The translations under genes and the position numbers were made by a program. DNA of 57,566 nucleotides from Verrucomicrobiota bacterium. Lineage in GTDB: Bacteria > Verrucomicrobiota > Verrucomicrobiia > Methylacidiphilales > UBA1321. The stretch lies in NCBI GenBank assembly GCA_013286145.1, contig JABDGH010000011.1, forward strand, positions 1 through 57,566, read 5' to 3'. Within the stretch, counting starts at the first letter, position 1, and each line of letters opens with the position of its first letter. Positions 8,383-16,769 of this stretch are shown here, one piece after another. The notes beneath the pieces were generated by a model that was given only the letters and a program-made list of their open reading frames with translations, searched no databases and was not told the origin of the DNA.

Positions 8383-9132
8383 ATGTTTCGAGTAATTTTG
8401 ATCCTGATCCTGACGGTGACTTTTATCCGCGCGGATGATCTCAAGCTTCGCGATGGCACCCTTTATAAAGACGTGAAAATCGTCAGCCACGACGCAACGA
8501 GCGTCACCATCCTTTATGCCGATGGCGGCCTCACCCTCCCCATGGCGAAGCTGCCCGACGATTTCCAAAAGAAATTGGGATACGATCCGGCAAACCCCGG
8601 AAATTCCACGACACCGTCACCAGCAACCAACAAGGCACCTGACAAAACAACAAACAAGACGGCGGCGGATAAAGCTGCGGTGGACAAAGCCGCAGCGGAC
8701 AAGGCAGCGCTGGATAAGGCGACAGCCGATAAAATGGCTGCGGAGAAAAAAATCGAGTGGGATAATTATAGCAAGGTGCTGGATAAATATGTGGCCATGA
8801 ATGACAAACTGGTTTTGCGGGAAGCCGTGGGCGTGGTGACGCTCAATGTGAAGCTCAATCATGCCGGGGAAGCCAAAAGTTCATCTGGAGAGAATCTTGG
8901 GCGTGGCAGTTTTGTCGATATTTACCAGGATGGGGCTTCTGTCATGTCCGATCAGACGAAGCTAAAGCCCATTGGAGGCCCGGTTTTTCTTAAAAATTAT
9001 ATTATCAATCCGGATCAAATTGTAAAAGTGGAGGTCGCCAAGACCGGCGCTACCGAGTCTGGTGATGCCTACTACGTCGCAATCCAGCCCTTCAGTTTTG
9101 ATTTCTGGAAAAAAGCCGGCTCGCCCAATTAA
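8383..9132 (+). CDS. Secreted protein of unknown function with Lys/Ala repeat
   Basis: 249 residues. A short signal peptide (MFRVILILILTVTFIRA) is followed by a compact beta-rich segment (about 19-68: LKLRDGTLYKDVKIVS, then VTILYADGGLTLPMAKLP). A similar segment is, from memory, common in secreted verrucomicrobial proteins. Residues about 70-125 form a low-complexity Thr/Pro then Asp-Lys-Ala-Ala repeat, probably a charged helix, built from near-repeated 15-base DNA units. The C-terminal 120 residues are a possible second domain. No enzyme motif was recognised. Confidence 0.7.
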   Translation: MFRVILILILTVTFIRADDLKLRDGTLYKDVKIVSHDATSVTILYADGGLTLPMAKLPDDFQKKLGYDPANPGNSTTPSPATNKAPDKTTNKTAADKAAVDKAAADKAALDKATADKMAAEKKIEWDNYSKVLDKYVAMNDKLVLREAVGVVTLNVKLNHAGEAKSSSGENLGRGSFVDIYQDGASVMSDQTKLKPIGGPVFLKNYIINPDQIVKVEVAKTGATESGDAYYVAIQPFSFDFWKKAGSPN

Positions 9133-9169
9133 TTAAGGTCAGCCCCGCCGCAAGCATCGGGGTATTCAA

Positions 9170-9239
9170 GGTAGCCGTCGCAGGCCCTTGCGACGGTCGG
9201 GTGTGCCGAGTTCCGTTGCGCGGCGCGCAACGGCTACCC
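9170..9239. repeat. GGTAGCC double-hairpin element
   Basis: The outer ends GGTAGCC and GGCTACC are inverted. Inside are two hairpins: CCGTCGCA paired with TGCGACGG, and CGTTGCG paired with CGCAACG. The same plan with different stems occurs at 10841-10906, and degraded versions occur near 33984, 34494 and 49088. Confidence 0.75.
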
Positions 9240-9270
9240 GAAAAGACTAAAGTCAGCTCGAGATGCGAAT

Positions 9271-9417
9271 CCGTCATCCCGAGCTTGTCGAGGGATCAGA
9301 CACGCAGACAAATGGACAATAGGTTGAAGAGCTTGAAATTAGTTAATTTTTTGTGCTCATTCGGGTCTGGTGAGCAATCAAAGTGTGTCTGATCCCTCGA
9401 CAAGCTCGGGATGACGG
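9271..9417. repeat. Perfect 33-bp inverted repeat (family A)
   Basis: Arms 9271-9303 and 9385-9417 are exact reverse complements. The 81-base interior is recognisably related to that of the 17674 copy (TTTGTGCTCA and CTTGAAATTAG/CTTGAGAATAAG segments), but is far more diverged than the arms. Confidence 0.88.
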
Positions 9418-9570
9418 AGTGGTTATTGTGAAAAAACTCTGCCTGGGAGCACATACCGATTCCTCGACTTCGCTCGGAATGACAGTTCTGCTGCGGTGCT
9501 TTTCACCAAATTGATATACTACCCTGCTTGCTACATTCAGGCGTTGCGATAGCTTGCTTGAAGATCACTT

Positions 9571-10578
9571 ATGTCCTCTGTCGCGATTCAGGTTGCCTTG
9601 GAACGTGCCCAAAAGCGTTGGGTTTTGGGTGCGCTTGCGCTGGCATTGGTCTTTCACCTCTTTTTCGCCTGGGTTCTCGGCTGGTACAAAATTACCGGTC
9701 TCGAAGTTCCTTTCGATCACAGCACGCCGACTGGCCCCTTCACCGTCAAGCGCATCGAAATCAATCCCGCTGCGCTCAAGCCCGACCAGCCCGATCCCAC
9801 CTCGAGGTTACCCAACGCCGATCCGCCCAGGAATCCTGCCCAGTTTAATCTCGACCCGCATCTGGTGGAAAAAGCGCTGCAAGCCCCCTTGCCCGCCCTT
9901 ACCGTTCCGACCGTACCGGAACCGAGCAAGGTCATTGCCACGACCGACCTGAGCCAGGGTTTGCCGCTGGTTGAATCCGATTCGGCCAAAATTTCAGCCG
10001 AGATTTCCAAGATGCAGCCTGCGGATATCGGAGGCGGGCCGCTCACTTCCGCCAGCATGGCCCAGAACTTGATCAGTTCCGTGGCAGGCCCTGCGCAGAC
10101 GGGCACCCCCAACGGAACGCCGGGGACGGGCGGCAGCACGCCCAGCGCCTTGCCCGGTTTTGCGGAACTCGCGCCCGGGTTTCGTACCAGCGGCCCGAAT
10201 TTGTCCAATTTGCCGGAACCGGTATTGCTGCGTTTGCCCAGCGATGTCCTTTTTGATTTCGACTCGGCCCATCTCAAGCCCGAGGCCGATCCGCTCCTGA
10301 CCAAGGCCATCGGCCTGATCACCAAATATCCGCAGGCCGATATTCAGATCGACGGTTACAGCGATTCCTTTGGCAAACCCGACTATAACGTGACGCTTTC
10401 CGAGCAGCGGGCCGAGGCGGTGCAAGCCTGGTTGCGGGATCACATCACACAGGGCGGTTACAAATTCCATTCCCTTGGCCACGGCAGCACCAATTTTGTG
10501 GTGAATATCCACGGCAATGTTGAGCAACAACAACCCAATCGCCGCGTTGAGATTCTGATTCAGGCCCTGAAGTTGTAA
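9571..10578 (+). CDS. Inner-membrane-anchored OmpA-family protein
   Basis: 335 residues. A single membrane helix near residues 16-40 (GALALALVFHLFFAWVL) is followed by a long Pro/Thr/Gly-rich periplasmic linker. The C-terminal OmpA/MotB domain (about 225-333) has LFDFDSAHLKPEA, IQIDGYSDSFG, LSEQRAEAVQAWL and the peptidoglycan-binding ending NRRVEILI. The protein probably tethers the cell wall to the inner membrane or spans the periplasm. It is not a lipoprotein or a barrel, and no partner genes lie beside it. Confidence 0.78.
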   Translation: MSSVAIQVALERAQKRWVLGALALALVFHLFFAWVLGWYKITGLEVPFDHSTPTGPFTVKRIEINPAALKPDQPDPTSRLPNADPPRNPAQFNLDPHLVEKALQAPLPALTVPTVPEPSKVIATTDLSQGLPLVESDSAKISAEISKMQPADIGGGPLTSASMAQNLISSVAGPAQTGTPNGTPGTGGSTPSALPGFAELAPGFRTSGPNLSNLPEPVLLRLPSDVLFDFDSAHLKPEADPLLTKAIGLITKYPQADIQIDGYSDSFGKPDYNVTLSEQRAEAVQAWLRDHITQGGYKFHSLGHGSTNFVVNIHGNVEQQQPNRRVEILIQALKL

Positions 10579-10616
10579 AGCAGCGGGGAATGCTACTAAT
10601 TTTCTTTTCCCGTTCT

Positions 10617-10800
10617 GTCATCCCGAACGGAGGTGAATCGAAAAGCGTGTTCGAGCGCATGGTCAACCCGAACCGCAGTTGAGGGATATGGTTCGAATTA
10701 AAGATAAGTGTAAAATACGCCGGAAGCTTTTTTAAGCAGGGTACGGCTGCCCGTTTTCCGCATGAGCGACAAGCGGGATTCCCTTTTTGCACTTCAATCT
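10617..10800. repeat. Family B composite repeat, right arm missing
   Basis: It shares with the 3821 copy the left arm (GTCATCC, GAACGGAGGTGA), CCGAACCGCAGTTGAGG, GCCGGAAGCTTTTT and GGGATTCCCTTTTT. The internal stem reads CCCGTTT against AAGCGGG, so one C-G pair has become a T-G wobble and pairing is kept. Confidence 0.8.
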
Positions 10801-10816
10801 CGTGGGTCTAATTCCC

Positions 10817-10839
10817 CCGAAGCTTGCTTCGGCATTTTT
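10817..10839 (+). terminator. Possible Rho-independent terminator
   Basis: CCGAAG and CTTCGG pair around a CTTG loop, followed by CATTTTT. It lies downstream of the OmpA-family gene, but also immediately before a GGTAGCC element, so it may be part of that repeat rather than a dedicated terminator. Confidence 0.45.
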
Positions 10840-10840
10840 A

Positions 10841-10906
10841 GGTAGCCGCCGCTGGCCCAGCGGCGGTCGGTTGTTTTCTTCCGTCGCCCGGAGGTCGACG
10901 GCTACC
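10841..10906. repeat. GGTAGCC double-hairpin element
   Basis: GGTAGCC and GGCTACC ends enclose a 10-bp stem (CCGCCGCTGG/CCAGCGGCGG) and a second stem (CCGTCG/CGACGG). The stem sequences differ from the 9170 copy while the architecture is kept. Confidence 0.75.
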
Positions 10907-11049
10907 TTCGAAGCCTCTTGGCAAGACGGTAAAGATTAAGGGGAACTGCTCCGGGTAAGAGGTGGCCTGTTCTGCTTTTACTATACTGATTCTAACAAAG
11001 TGAATAATCCTGAGATTGCATCCGAATCCAAGCAGTCCACCATCAGTAC

Positions 11050-11643
11050 ATGATTAATCCCGGAGATGTACCTGATGATATCCTTGAAGAATGGGTTAAA
11101 CCGTTTTACATGAATGTTCTTCATGGAAATTATGCTTATGCGAGCTCGGATCGGGAATTTGTCTCTCATGCCAAGAAGGCTCTGAAGAATATTTCTCCGG
11201 CAGTTATTGATTCTCTGTTCGCCGATATCAACTGGCGGGGCCGCATTACTGCGGCTTGGTTCTGCGGCTTAAAAGGGTGGCGACAATATGAGGATATTAT
11301 CGGCGAATCGCTTCTCGAGAGCCGTGTTTGCTATGCTGGTATAGGGTATTGCTTTGCGTTTGCCCATTTCGCAGATGAAAAGAGTTCCGACTATCTCGTT
11401 CGTTATCTTGAGAAATACCTAGCTCAGGTTGACAAATACTATGATCAAGGTTGTGCAATGGCCGCTTTGATGTGGATTGACGAGAAAAGGAAGACGAATC
11501 TCTCTTCTTCTTTCATCAAACCAGAGGGGCCTTGGGATAAGTTCGTATCGGAAAAGATCAAGGTCTCCGACGCATGGACGCTGGAACACCGTAAGGAGAG
11601 TTTCTATAAGGTTATGAAAACCTCGATAGAGGTATTCAACTAG
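11050..11643 (+). CDS. DUF6000-like protein of unknown function
   Basis: 197 residues, probably soluble and helical. Segments such as WRGRITAAWFCGLKGW, SRVCYAGIGYCFAFAHF and YLEKYLAQVDKYYDQGCAMAAL resemble the DUF6000 family as I remember it. That assignment comes from memory and is not certain. The gene looks clearly richer in A+T than its neighbours and stands alone between repeats, which suggests horizontal acquisition. No function can be given. Confidence 0.6.
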   Translation: MINPGDVPDDILEEWVKPFYMNVLHGNYAYASSDREFVSHAKKALKNISPAVIDSLFADINWRGRITAAWFCGLKGWRQYEDIIGESLLESRVCYAGIGYCFAFAHFADEKSSDYLVRYLEKYLAQVDKYYDQGCAMAALMWIDEKRKTNLSSSFIKPEGPWDKFVSEKIKVSDAWTLEHRKESFYKVMKTSIEVFN

Positions 11644-11844
11644 AATGAGACCAAATTTGCGACGACTACCTCCGAAATGCCTCGGAGCCTGCCTCGGGGT
11701 TCTTTAATCCCGGCAAAACTCAGCCGCAAAAATCCCATTGACTGCTCTGGCGGCTTTGGCAAGCTACCCAACTGCCGTCTCCGCGCCGACCTGCCTCCGC
11801 AGGCTCTACGCCCGGCGTGAAAAAACCCTCAACTTATTCTATCT

Positions 11845-12372
11845 ATGCCCGTTGAAGTCATCCTAAAAACCAAAATCGAAGGCTTGGGCAGCGAGGCGGA
11901 TATCGTCTCGGTCAAGCCCGGCTACGCCCGTAATTTTTTAATCCCCAAGGATTTTGCCGCTCCCGCCACCCTCGCCACCAAGCGTCAGGTGGAGGAACTC
12001 CGCCGCAAGCGCGCCGAGCGTGAAGCGAACGAGTTGAACGAGGCGCAGGAACTCGCGGGCAAGCTGGGCAAGCTCAAGCTCGTATTCATTCTCGAGTCGG
12101 GCGAAGGTCAGAATAAGGTCTTCGGCGCCATTACCAACCAGGACATCGCCAACAAGCTCAAGGAAGCGGGCCACGAAGTTGACCGCAAGCGGATCGATCT
12201 TCCCAAGCCCATCAAGGATCTTGGCGAACATGAAGTCATCCTCAAGCTGACGACGGACGTTCACGCCAAGCTCAATATCACGGTCAATCATCCGGCCCCC
12301 AAGGAAGCCTCCGCCACAGCGGAAGCGCCTGATGCCAGGGGCGGAAAAAAGCCGAAAGCTAAAAAAGATTAA
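11845..12372 (+). CDS. rplI: 50S ribosomal protein L9
   Basis: 175 residues. The N-terminal RNA-binding domain (MPVEVILKTKIEGLGSEADI, VKPGYARNFLIPKDFA), the long connecting helix (about 42-75) and the C-terminal domain (GEGQNKVFGAITNQDIA, IKDLGEHEVILKL) are all present. About 25 extra residues at the C-terminus are rich in Ala, Lys and Glu (ending KKPKAKKD), which makes it longer than the usual 148-150 residues. rpsR, often its partner, lies 12 kb away in another cluster. Confidence 0.95.
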   Translation: MPVEVILKTKIEGLGSEADIVSVKPGYARNFLIPKDFAAPATLATKRQVEELRRKRAEREANELNEAQELAGKLGKLKLVFILESGEGQNKVFGAITNQDIANKLKEAGHEVDRKRIDLPKPIKDLGEHEVILKLTTDVHAKLNITVNHPAPKEASATAEAPDARGGKKPKAKKD

Positions 12373-12526
12373 GTGAAGAGCAGGCTTGAAGATTCAAACC
12401 TGATTTTTCTTATTCGCTTGACCTTTATTAGCTCCATCTCCAAATTTCAGCGGAGACGTAGGAATGGATGCTTTGGATACTTAACTGTATCTCTAAGCTC
12501 CTTATTTTCATAAAGAAAGGGGAGAT

Positions 12527-15070
12527 TTGAAACAATTTAATGGACGAATGACGGTTTTAAAGTTTGCCAAGTCATTGGCGATATTGCTCTTCGTCCTCTT
12601 CTCGGCGCAGTGGGGCTTTCTTCAAACGACCCATGCGGCCGATGATTCTTCCAGCACCGCCACGCCTGCCGTAACGGATCAGGCGACGCCCCCTGATGCC
12701 CCCGCCTCCGGTGTTCATAAAAATAAAAAAGTCGTGGGCGCTCCCGACACACAGGTTCCGAGCGGAGGCCAGAACGGCCCCGTCGTTCGTGAAATCGATA
12801 TTCAATTCATTGGTCCCAAGACGGTGGCCAAGTCGGTCATTCTTTCCAACATGCGCACCTCGGTTGGCCAGGTTTATTCCGCCGCTTCGGTCGAGGAAGA
12901 CATTCGTAATCTCTATGCCACCGGTTTTTTCACCAATCTCGCCATCAAGGACGAACCCCTTGGCGACGGAGTGAAGGTCAATGTCATCGTGCAGCCCAAG
13001 CCGCTGGTGAAGGAAATTGTCATCAAGGGCGCAGGCAGGATCAAGGAATCGCGCGTTAAGAAAGAGGTCAAATCGAAGCTGGGCGAACCTTTGAGTGAAC
13101 AGCAGGTCTCCACCGATGCCGACAAGATCAAGGATATGTACCTGGCCAAGGGCTACAACCAGATCCAGGTCAGCTACAAGATCGACACCAACGAGGAATT
13201 CGGTCGCTCCGTGGTAACTTTCATCATCAGCGAAGGAGATCGCGCCTATGTCACGGAAGTCGATTTCGTCGGGAATCAGCAACTGACCACGAAGGAACTG
13301 CGCAAGATTATGAAGACGCGCAAAAAGAACCTGCTCTCCTTCATCAATAAGTCCGGTCTCTTCAAGGAAGAGGATTTCCATCAGGACCTGGACGATCTGC
13401 GCACCTACTATAATAGCAAGGGTTACATCGACATGACGGTCAAGGATGTGAAGTACGACTATCCCTCGAAAGGTGAAATGAAGGTCACCATCACGGTTTT
13501 CGAAGGCATTCAATACACCGTCGGAAAGGTCGATTTCACGGGTAATGTCATCTATTCGAAGCAGGACTTGCGCAATTTCCGCGGCTATCCGGTCGTTCGC
13601 ATGGATGAAGGCAAAGTCTATTCCCCCCGTGCCTATTCACCGCCGGACAAAGCGCCGAAGCCTGGGACTGAGGAATTACCCACCTTGGAAAACGACATCA
13701 AGCGCATTACCGATCTCTACGGCACACGCGGCTATGTCGATATGAAGATCACTCCCGAGCGCCAGCCGAATTTCCAGAGCGGCAAGATGGATATCCTTTA
13801 CCGCATCGTCGAGAACTCGCAGTCGTACGTGGAGCAGATCATCATCCAGGGCAACAACCGCACCAAGGACAAGGTCATTCGTCGCGAGTTGGCAGTCGCG
13901 CCGGGCCAGATCTACGACAGTGTGCGTGCCGAGCAGAGCAAGAAACGCCTGGAAAATCTCCAGTACTTTGAAAAGGTCGATATTTCTCCGCAGGACACGT
14001 CTGTTCCGAATCGCAAGAACATGGTCGTCACCGTGGAAGAAAAGCGGACTGGTTCGATCACCTTCGGCGCCGGTTTCAGCTCGGTGGACAGTCTTCTCGG
14101 CTTTGTTGAAATCACGCAGGGCAACTTCGATCTGTTCAACTTCCCCTATTTTACCGGCGGTGGAGAAAAGTTCCGTGTCCGGCTCCAGTATGGTCTAGAA
14201 CGCCAGGATTTCGAAGTCTCCTTCAAGGAACCGTGGTTTCTCGAACAGCGCCTGTCCCTCGGGTATGACCTCTTTTATCACAACGCGACTTATCTCTCAA
14301 ACTACTACAACGAACGCAATTTGGGTGGTTCGGTAAGCTTGGCGCGCGCTTTTGGTCCCTTCTGGAGCGGTTACATCACCTACACCTTGCAGGATTACGA
14401 TCTCTATAATTTTGCCAGTAACTCCTCGGCCCAGTTGCTGAAGGAGCAGGGGTATCGCACGGATAGTTCGATTACCTTGGGCATGAGTTTTGATAACAGG
14501 GACAGCGTCCTGCTGACGCGGCACGGCATGCATGCCGACATCTCTGCGGAGTTTGCAGGCGGCCCGCTGCTGGGCCAGACCAACATCTACAAATTCCAGG
14601 CTTCCGCCCAGCAATACATTCTCCTGCCTTACGACTGTATTCTCACCCTGGCTGGAGCCACCGGCGTGGCTGATTTCTTTGGCAGTAGCCAGGAAGTGCC
14701 GCTCTTTGACCGGTTCTTCATTGGCGGTTCCCGCTCCATACGAGGCATTGGCAACCGCGATGCCGGCCCGATCGATAGCAACAACGAGCCCCTGGGCGGC
14801 GACACTATGGCCTATACCAATGCCGAGCTGACCTTCCCGATCATTGATCGTGTGCGCGGTGCCTTTTTTAACGACATGGGCTTCCTGGATGCGCGGGCAT
14901 TTCACTATACCGATGCGTGGCGTGAATTAAATATGACGGCTGGTGTGGGGCTAAGATTGAACTTACCGATTGGCCCGTTAAGGCTCGATTACGGCATCCC
15001 TTACAAGGATCAAGGCTTCAACCACAACAGCACCGGTAAGTTTAGCTTTGACGTCGGCTATCAATTTTGA
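12527..15070 (+). CDS. bamA: Outer membrane protein assembly factor BamA
   Basis: 847 residues, a normal BamA/Omp85 size. It inserts beta-barrel proteins into the outer membrane. A signal peptide (FAKSLAILLFVLFSAQWGF) is followed by a short linker, five POTRA domains (from REIDIQFIGPKT to about residue 490) and a 16-strand barrel with the IRGIGNRD loop motif and a C-terminal GYQF signature. The POTRA4 region carries a 20-residue Pro-rich insert near RMDEGKVYSPRAYSPP. The start is taken as TTG at 12527 after AAAGGGG; an in-frame ATG at 12548 is also possible. skp and lpxD follow in the classic envelope order. Confidence 0.95.
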   Translation: MKQFNGRMTVLKFAKSLAILLFVLFSAQWGFLQTTHAADDSSSTATPAVTDQATPPDAPASGVHKNKKVVGAPDTQVPSGGQNGPVVREIDIQFIGPKTVAKSVILSNMRTSVGQVYSAASVEEDIRNLYATGFFTNLAIKDEPLGDGVKVNVIVQPKPLVKEIVIKGAGRIKESRVKKEVKSKLGEPLSEQQVSTDADKIKDMYLAKGYNQIQVSYKIDTNEEFGRSVVTFIISEGDRAYVTEVDFVGNQQLTTKELRKIMKTRKKNLLSFINKSGLFKEEDFHQDLDDLRTYYNSKGYIDMTVKDVKYDYPSKGEMKVTITVFEGIQYTVGKVDFTGNVIYSKQDLRNFRGYPVVRMDEGKVYSPRAYSPPDKAPKPGTEELPTLENDIKRITDLYGTRGYVDMKITPERQPNFQSGKMDILYRIVENSQSYVEQIIIQGNNRTKDKVIRRELAVAPGQIYDSVRAEQSKKRLENLQYFEKVDISPQDTSVPNRKNMVVTVEEKRTGSITFGAGFSSVDSLLGFVEITQGNFDLFNFPYFTGGGEKFRVRLQYGLERQDFEVSFKEPWFLEQRLSLGYDLFYHNATYLSNYYNERNLGGSVSLARAFGPFWSGYITYTLQDYDLYNFASNSSAQLLKEQGYRTDSSITLGMSFDNRDSVLLTRHGMHADISAEFAGGPLLGQTNIYKFQASAQQYILLPYDCILTLAGATGVADFFGSSQEVPLFDRFFIGGSRSIRGIGNRDAGPIDSNNEPLGGDTMAYTNAELTFPIIDRVRGAFFNDMGFLDARAFHYTDAWRELNMTAGVGLRLNLPIGPLRLDYGIPYKDQGFNHNSTGKFSFDVGYQF

Positions 15071-15085
15071 AAGGCTTCTCTGCTC

Positions 15086-15694
15086 ATGAATAAGTTACTA
15101 CTGCTTTGTTTTTTGATTCTGACCCCTGTATCGCTTGCCACGGCTGATATGAAAATTGCCGTCGTCGATCTTAACAAGGCATTTGAGAGCTACTACAAAA
15201 CTCAGGATGCCCAGGCTCGCCTGAAGGAAAAGCAGGACGGGTTTGTGAAAGATCTTCAGGACATGAAGACCGAATACGATCACTTGGGCGCAGAGTGCCA
15301 AAAATTGCAGAACGATTCCAAGGACATGACCCTTTCCGCAGAGGCGCGTGCTGACAAAGCCAAGGCACTCCAAATGAAAGTGCAGGAATTACAGACCATG
15401 CAAAGCAAGCTGCAGGAGACCAAGGATGAACGCAGCCGCGAATTGCAGGACGAATATGTGCGCCGCCGCAATGATATTGTAAAAGAAATCAATCAAATCA
15501 TTACAGATTACTCGGGCCCGCAAGGTTATGACCTTGTCATTGACAAGTCATCCGCTTCGGCTGGCAGTGGAGTTCCCCTCGTGCTCTATAATTCCAGCAA
15601 GCTGACCGATATCACAGCTGATATTGTCAAACAGCTTAACTCCACGCGTCCTGCGGGCGGAGCAGCCACCACCCCCGCCCCTGCCGCCCATTAA
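15086..15694 (+). CDS. skp: OmpH/Skp family periplasmic chaperone
   Basis: 202 residues. A signal peptide ends near LATA, followed by MKIAVVDLNKAFESYYKTQDAQ, a long coiled-coil hairpin (about 40-135, with dense KLQ and QELQTM heptads) and the returning body segment GYDLVIDKSSASAGSGVPLVLYNS. Skp trimers carry unfolded outer membrane proteins through the periplasm to BamA, encoded just upstream (15-bp gap). The C-terminus has an extra Ala/Pro-rich tail. Confidence 0.92.
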   Translation: MNKLLLLCFLILTPVSLATADMKIAVVDLNKAFESYYKTQDAQARLKEKQDGFVKDLQDMKTEYDHLGAECQKLQNDSKDMTLSAEARADKAKALQMKVQELQTMQSKLQETKDERSRELQDEYVRRRNDIVKEINQIITDYSGPQGYDLVIDKSSASAGSGVPLVLYNSSKLTDITADIVKQLNSTRPAGGAATTPAPAAH

Positions 15695-15727
15695 TCAGGG
15701 GCCGTTCGGTGCGGAACCCTCCCGCTC

Positions 15728-16756
15728 GTGACTGTGCATACCATCCGCTCCCTGGCCGATCAAGTGGGCGGTATCGTCATCGGTTCCGGTGCGGATGCGG
15801 TCATTATCGGCATCAACGACCTCCGTTCCGCCCAACCGAACCAGATTTCTTTTTTGGCCAATGCCAAATATGAAGCCGTCGCCCGGGAAAGCCGGGCGGG
15901 AGCCATTCTCGTCAGCCGGAAGGATTCCGATAAATTTTCATTCACCCGCATCCAGGTGGAATCTCCGAGCCAGGCATTTGCAAAAATCGCCCAATTGTTT
16001 GCCCCGCCTCCCATTAGGGATGAACCCGGGATACACCCAACGGCGGTCATTGCGCCAGACGCCGTCATCGCCGGGGATGCAAGCATTCAGGCGCACGCGG
16101 TCATCTCGGCGGGAGTCCGAATCGGTGCGCGCTCGGTCGTGGGAGCCAATTGTTTTATCGGCGAGCAGACCATTATTGGCGATGATGTGCGTCTTTATCC
16201 ATTGGTCACCATCCGTGAGCGGAGCGTGCTCGGTGCGCGGGTGATTGTGCACAGCGGTGTCGTCATTGGCTCTGATGGCTTTGGCTATGATTTTCAGGAC
16301 GGCAAACACGTTAAAATCCCGCACACAGGGCATGTGCAGATCGACGACGACGTGGAAATCGGGGCCAACACCACGATTGACCGTGGCCGCTTTGGCAAGA
16401 CCCACATCGGGGAAGGCGTGAAAATCGACAACCTCGTGATGATTGCCCACAATGTCACCATCGGTGCTCATTCGATTATTGTGGCGCAGACGGGTATTTC
16501 CGGCAGTACAGCGCTGGGGCGTCATGTAACGCTGGCCGGACAGGTCGGTCTGGCCGGGCATCTCAACGTGGGTGACCGTGCGGTTATTACGGCGCAGTCG
16601 GGGATCAACAAGGACGTGCCTGCGGGCGCTGTCCTTTCGGGGTATCACGCCATGCCCGCACGCGAAAGCCTCAAGGTGGAAGCCCTGGTGCGACGTTTAC
16701 CTGAACTGCTCGAGCGATTGAAAGAGCTCGAAGACAAAATCCGGTCTTTGTCGTAG
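15728..16756 (+). CDS. lpxD: UDP-3-O-acylglucosamine N-acyltransferase
   Basis: 342 residues, starting with GTG at 15728. LpxD adds the N-linked acyl chain of lipid A from acyl-ACP. The N-terminal uridine-binding domain (IGINDLRSAQPNQISFLAN) precedes a left-handed beta helix of hexapeptide repeats (about 100-300). The catalytic histidine lies in NLVMIAHNVTIG, and the C-terminal helix is rich in Leu and Glu. The position after bamA and skp is classical. The rest of the lipid A genes are outside the window. Confidence 0.95.
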   Translation: MTVHTIRSLADQVGGIVIGSGADAVIIGINDLRSAQPNQISFLANAKYEAVARESRAGAILVSRKDSDKFSFTRIQVESPSQAFAKIAQLFAPPPIRDEPGIHPTAVIAPDAVIAGDASIQAHAVISAGVRIGARSVVGANCFIGEQTIIGDDVRLYPLVTIRERSVLGARVIVHSGVVIGSDGFGYDFQDGKHVKIPHTGHVQIDDDVEIGANTTIDRGRFGKTHIGEGVKIDNLVMIAHNVTIGAHSIIVAQTGISGSTALGRHVTLAGQVGLAGHLNVGDRAVITAQSGINKDVPAGAVLSGYHAMPARESLKVEALVRRLPELLERLKELEDKIRSLS

Positions 16757-16769
16757 AATGGGAGGCGTT

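Larger units (their letters stand above)
9133..9570. other. Intergenic region filled with three kinds of repeat
   Basis: No gene is visible in these 438 bases. From left to right they hold a GGTAGCC double-hairpin element (9170-9239), a family A inverted repeat (9271-9417), and a half element ending GACTTCGCTCGGAATGAC (9455-9482) whose complete version is at 31606. Confidence 0.7.
10579..11049. other. Intergenic region with family B and GGTAGCC repeats
   Basis: These 471 bases hold no supported gene. They contain a family B copy without its right arm (10617-10800), a terminator-like CCGAAG-CTTG-CTTCGG stem followed by CATTTTT (10817-10839), and a GGTAGCC element (10841-10906). The last 140 bases before the DUF6000-like gene show no clear feature. 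Confidence 0.65.

Noticed and set aside
12572-13513. 313-codon minus-strand ORF inside bamA
   Set aside because: Antisense of the POTRA region with no ribosome binding site or family similarity.
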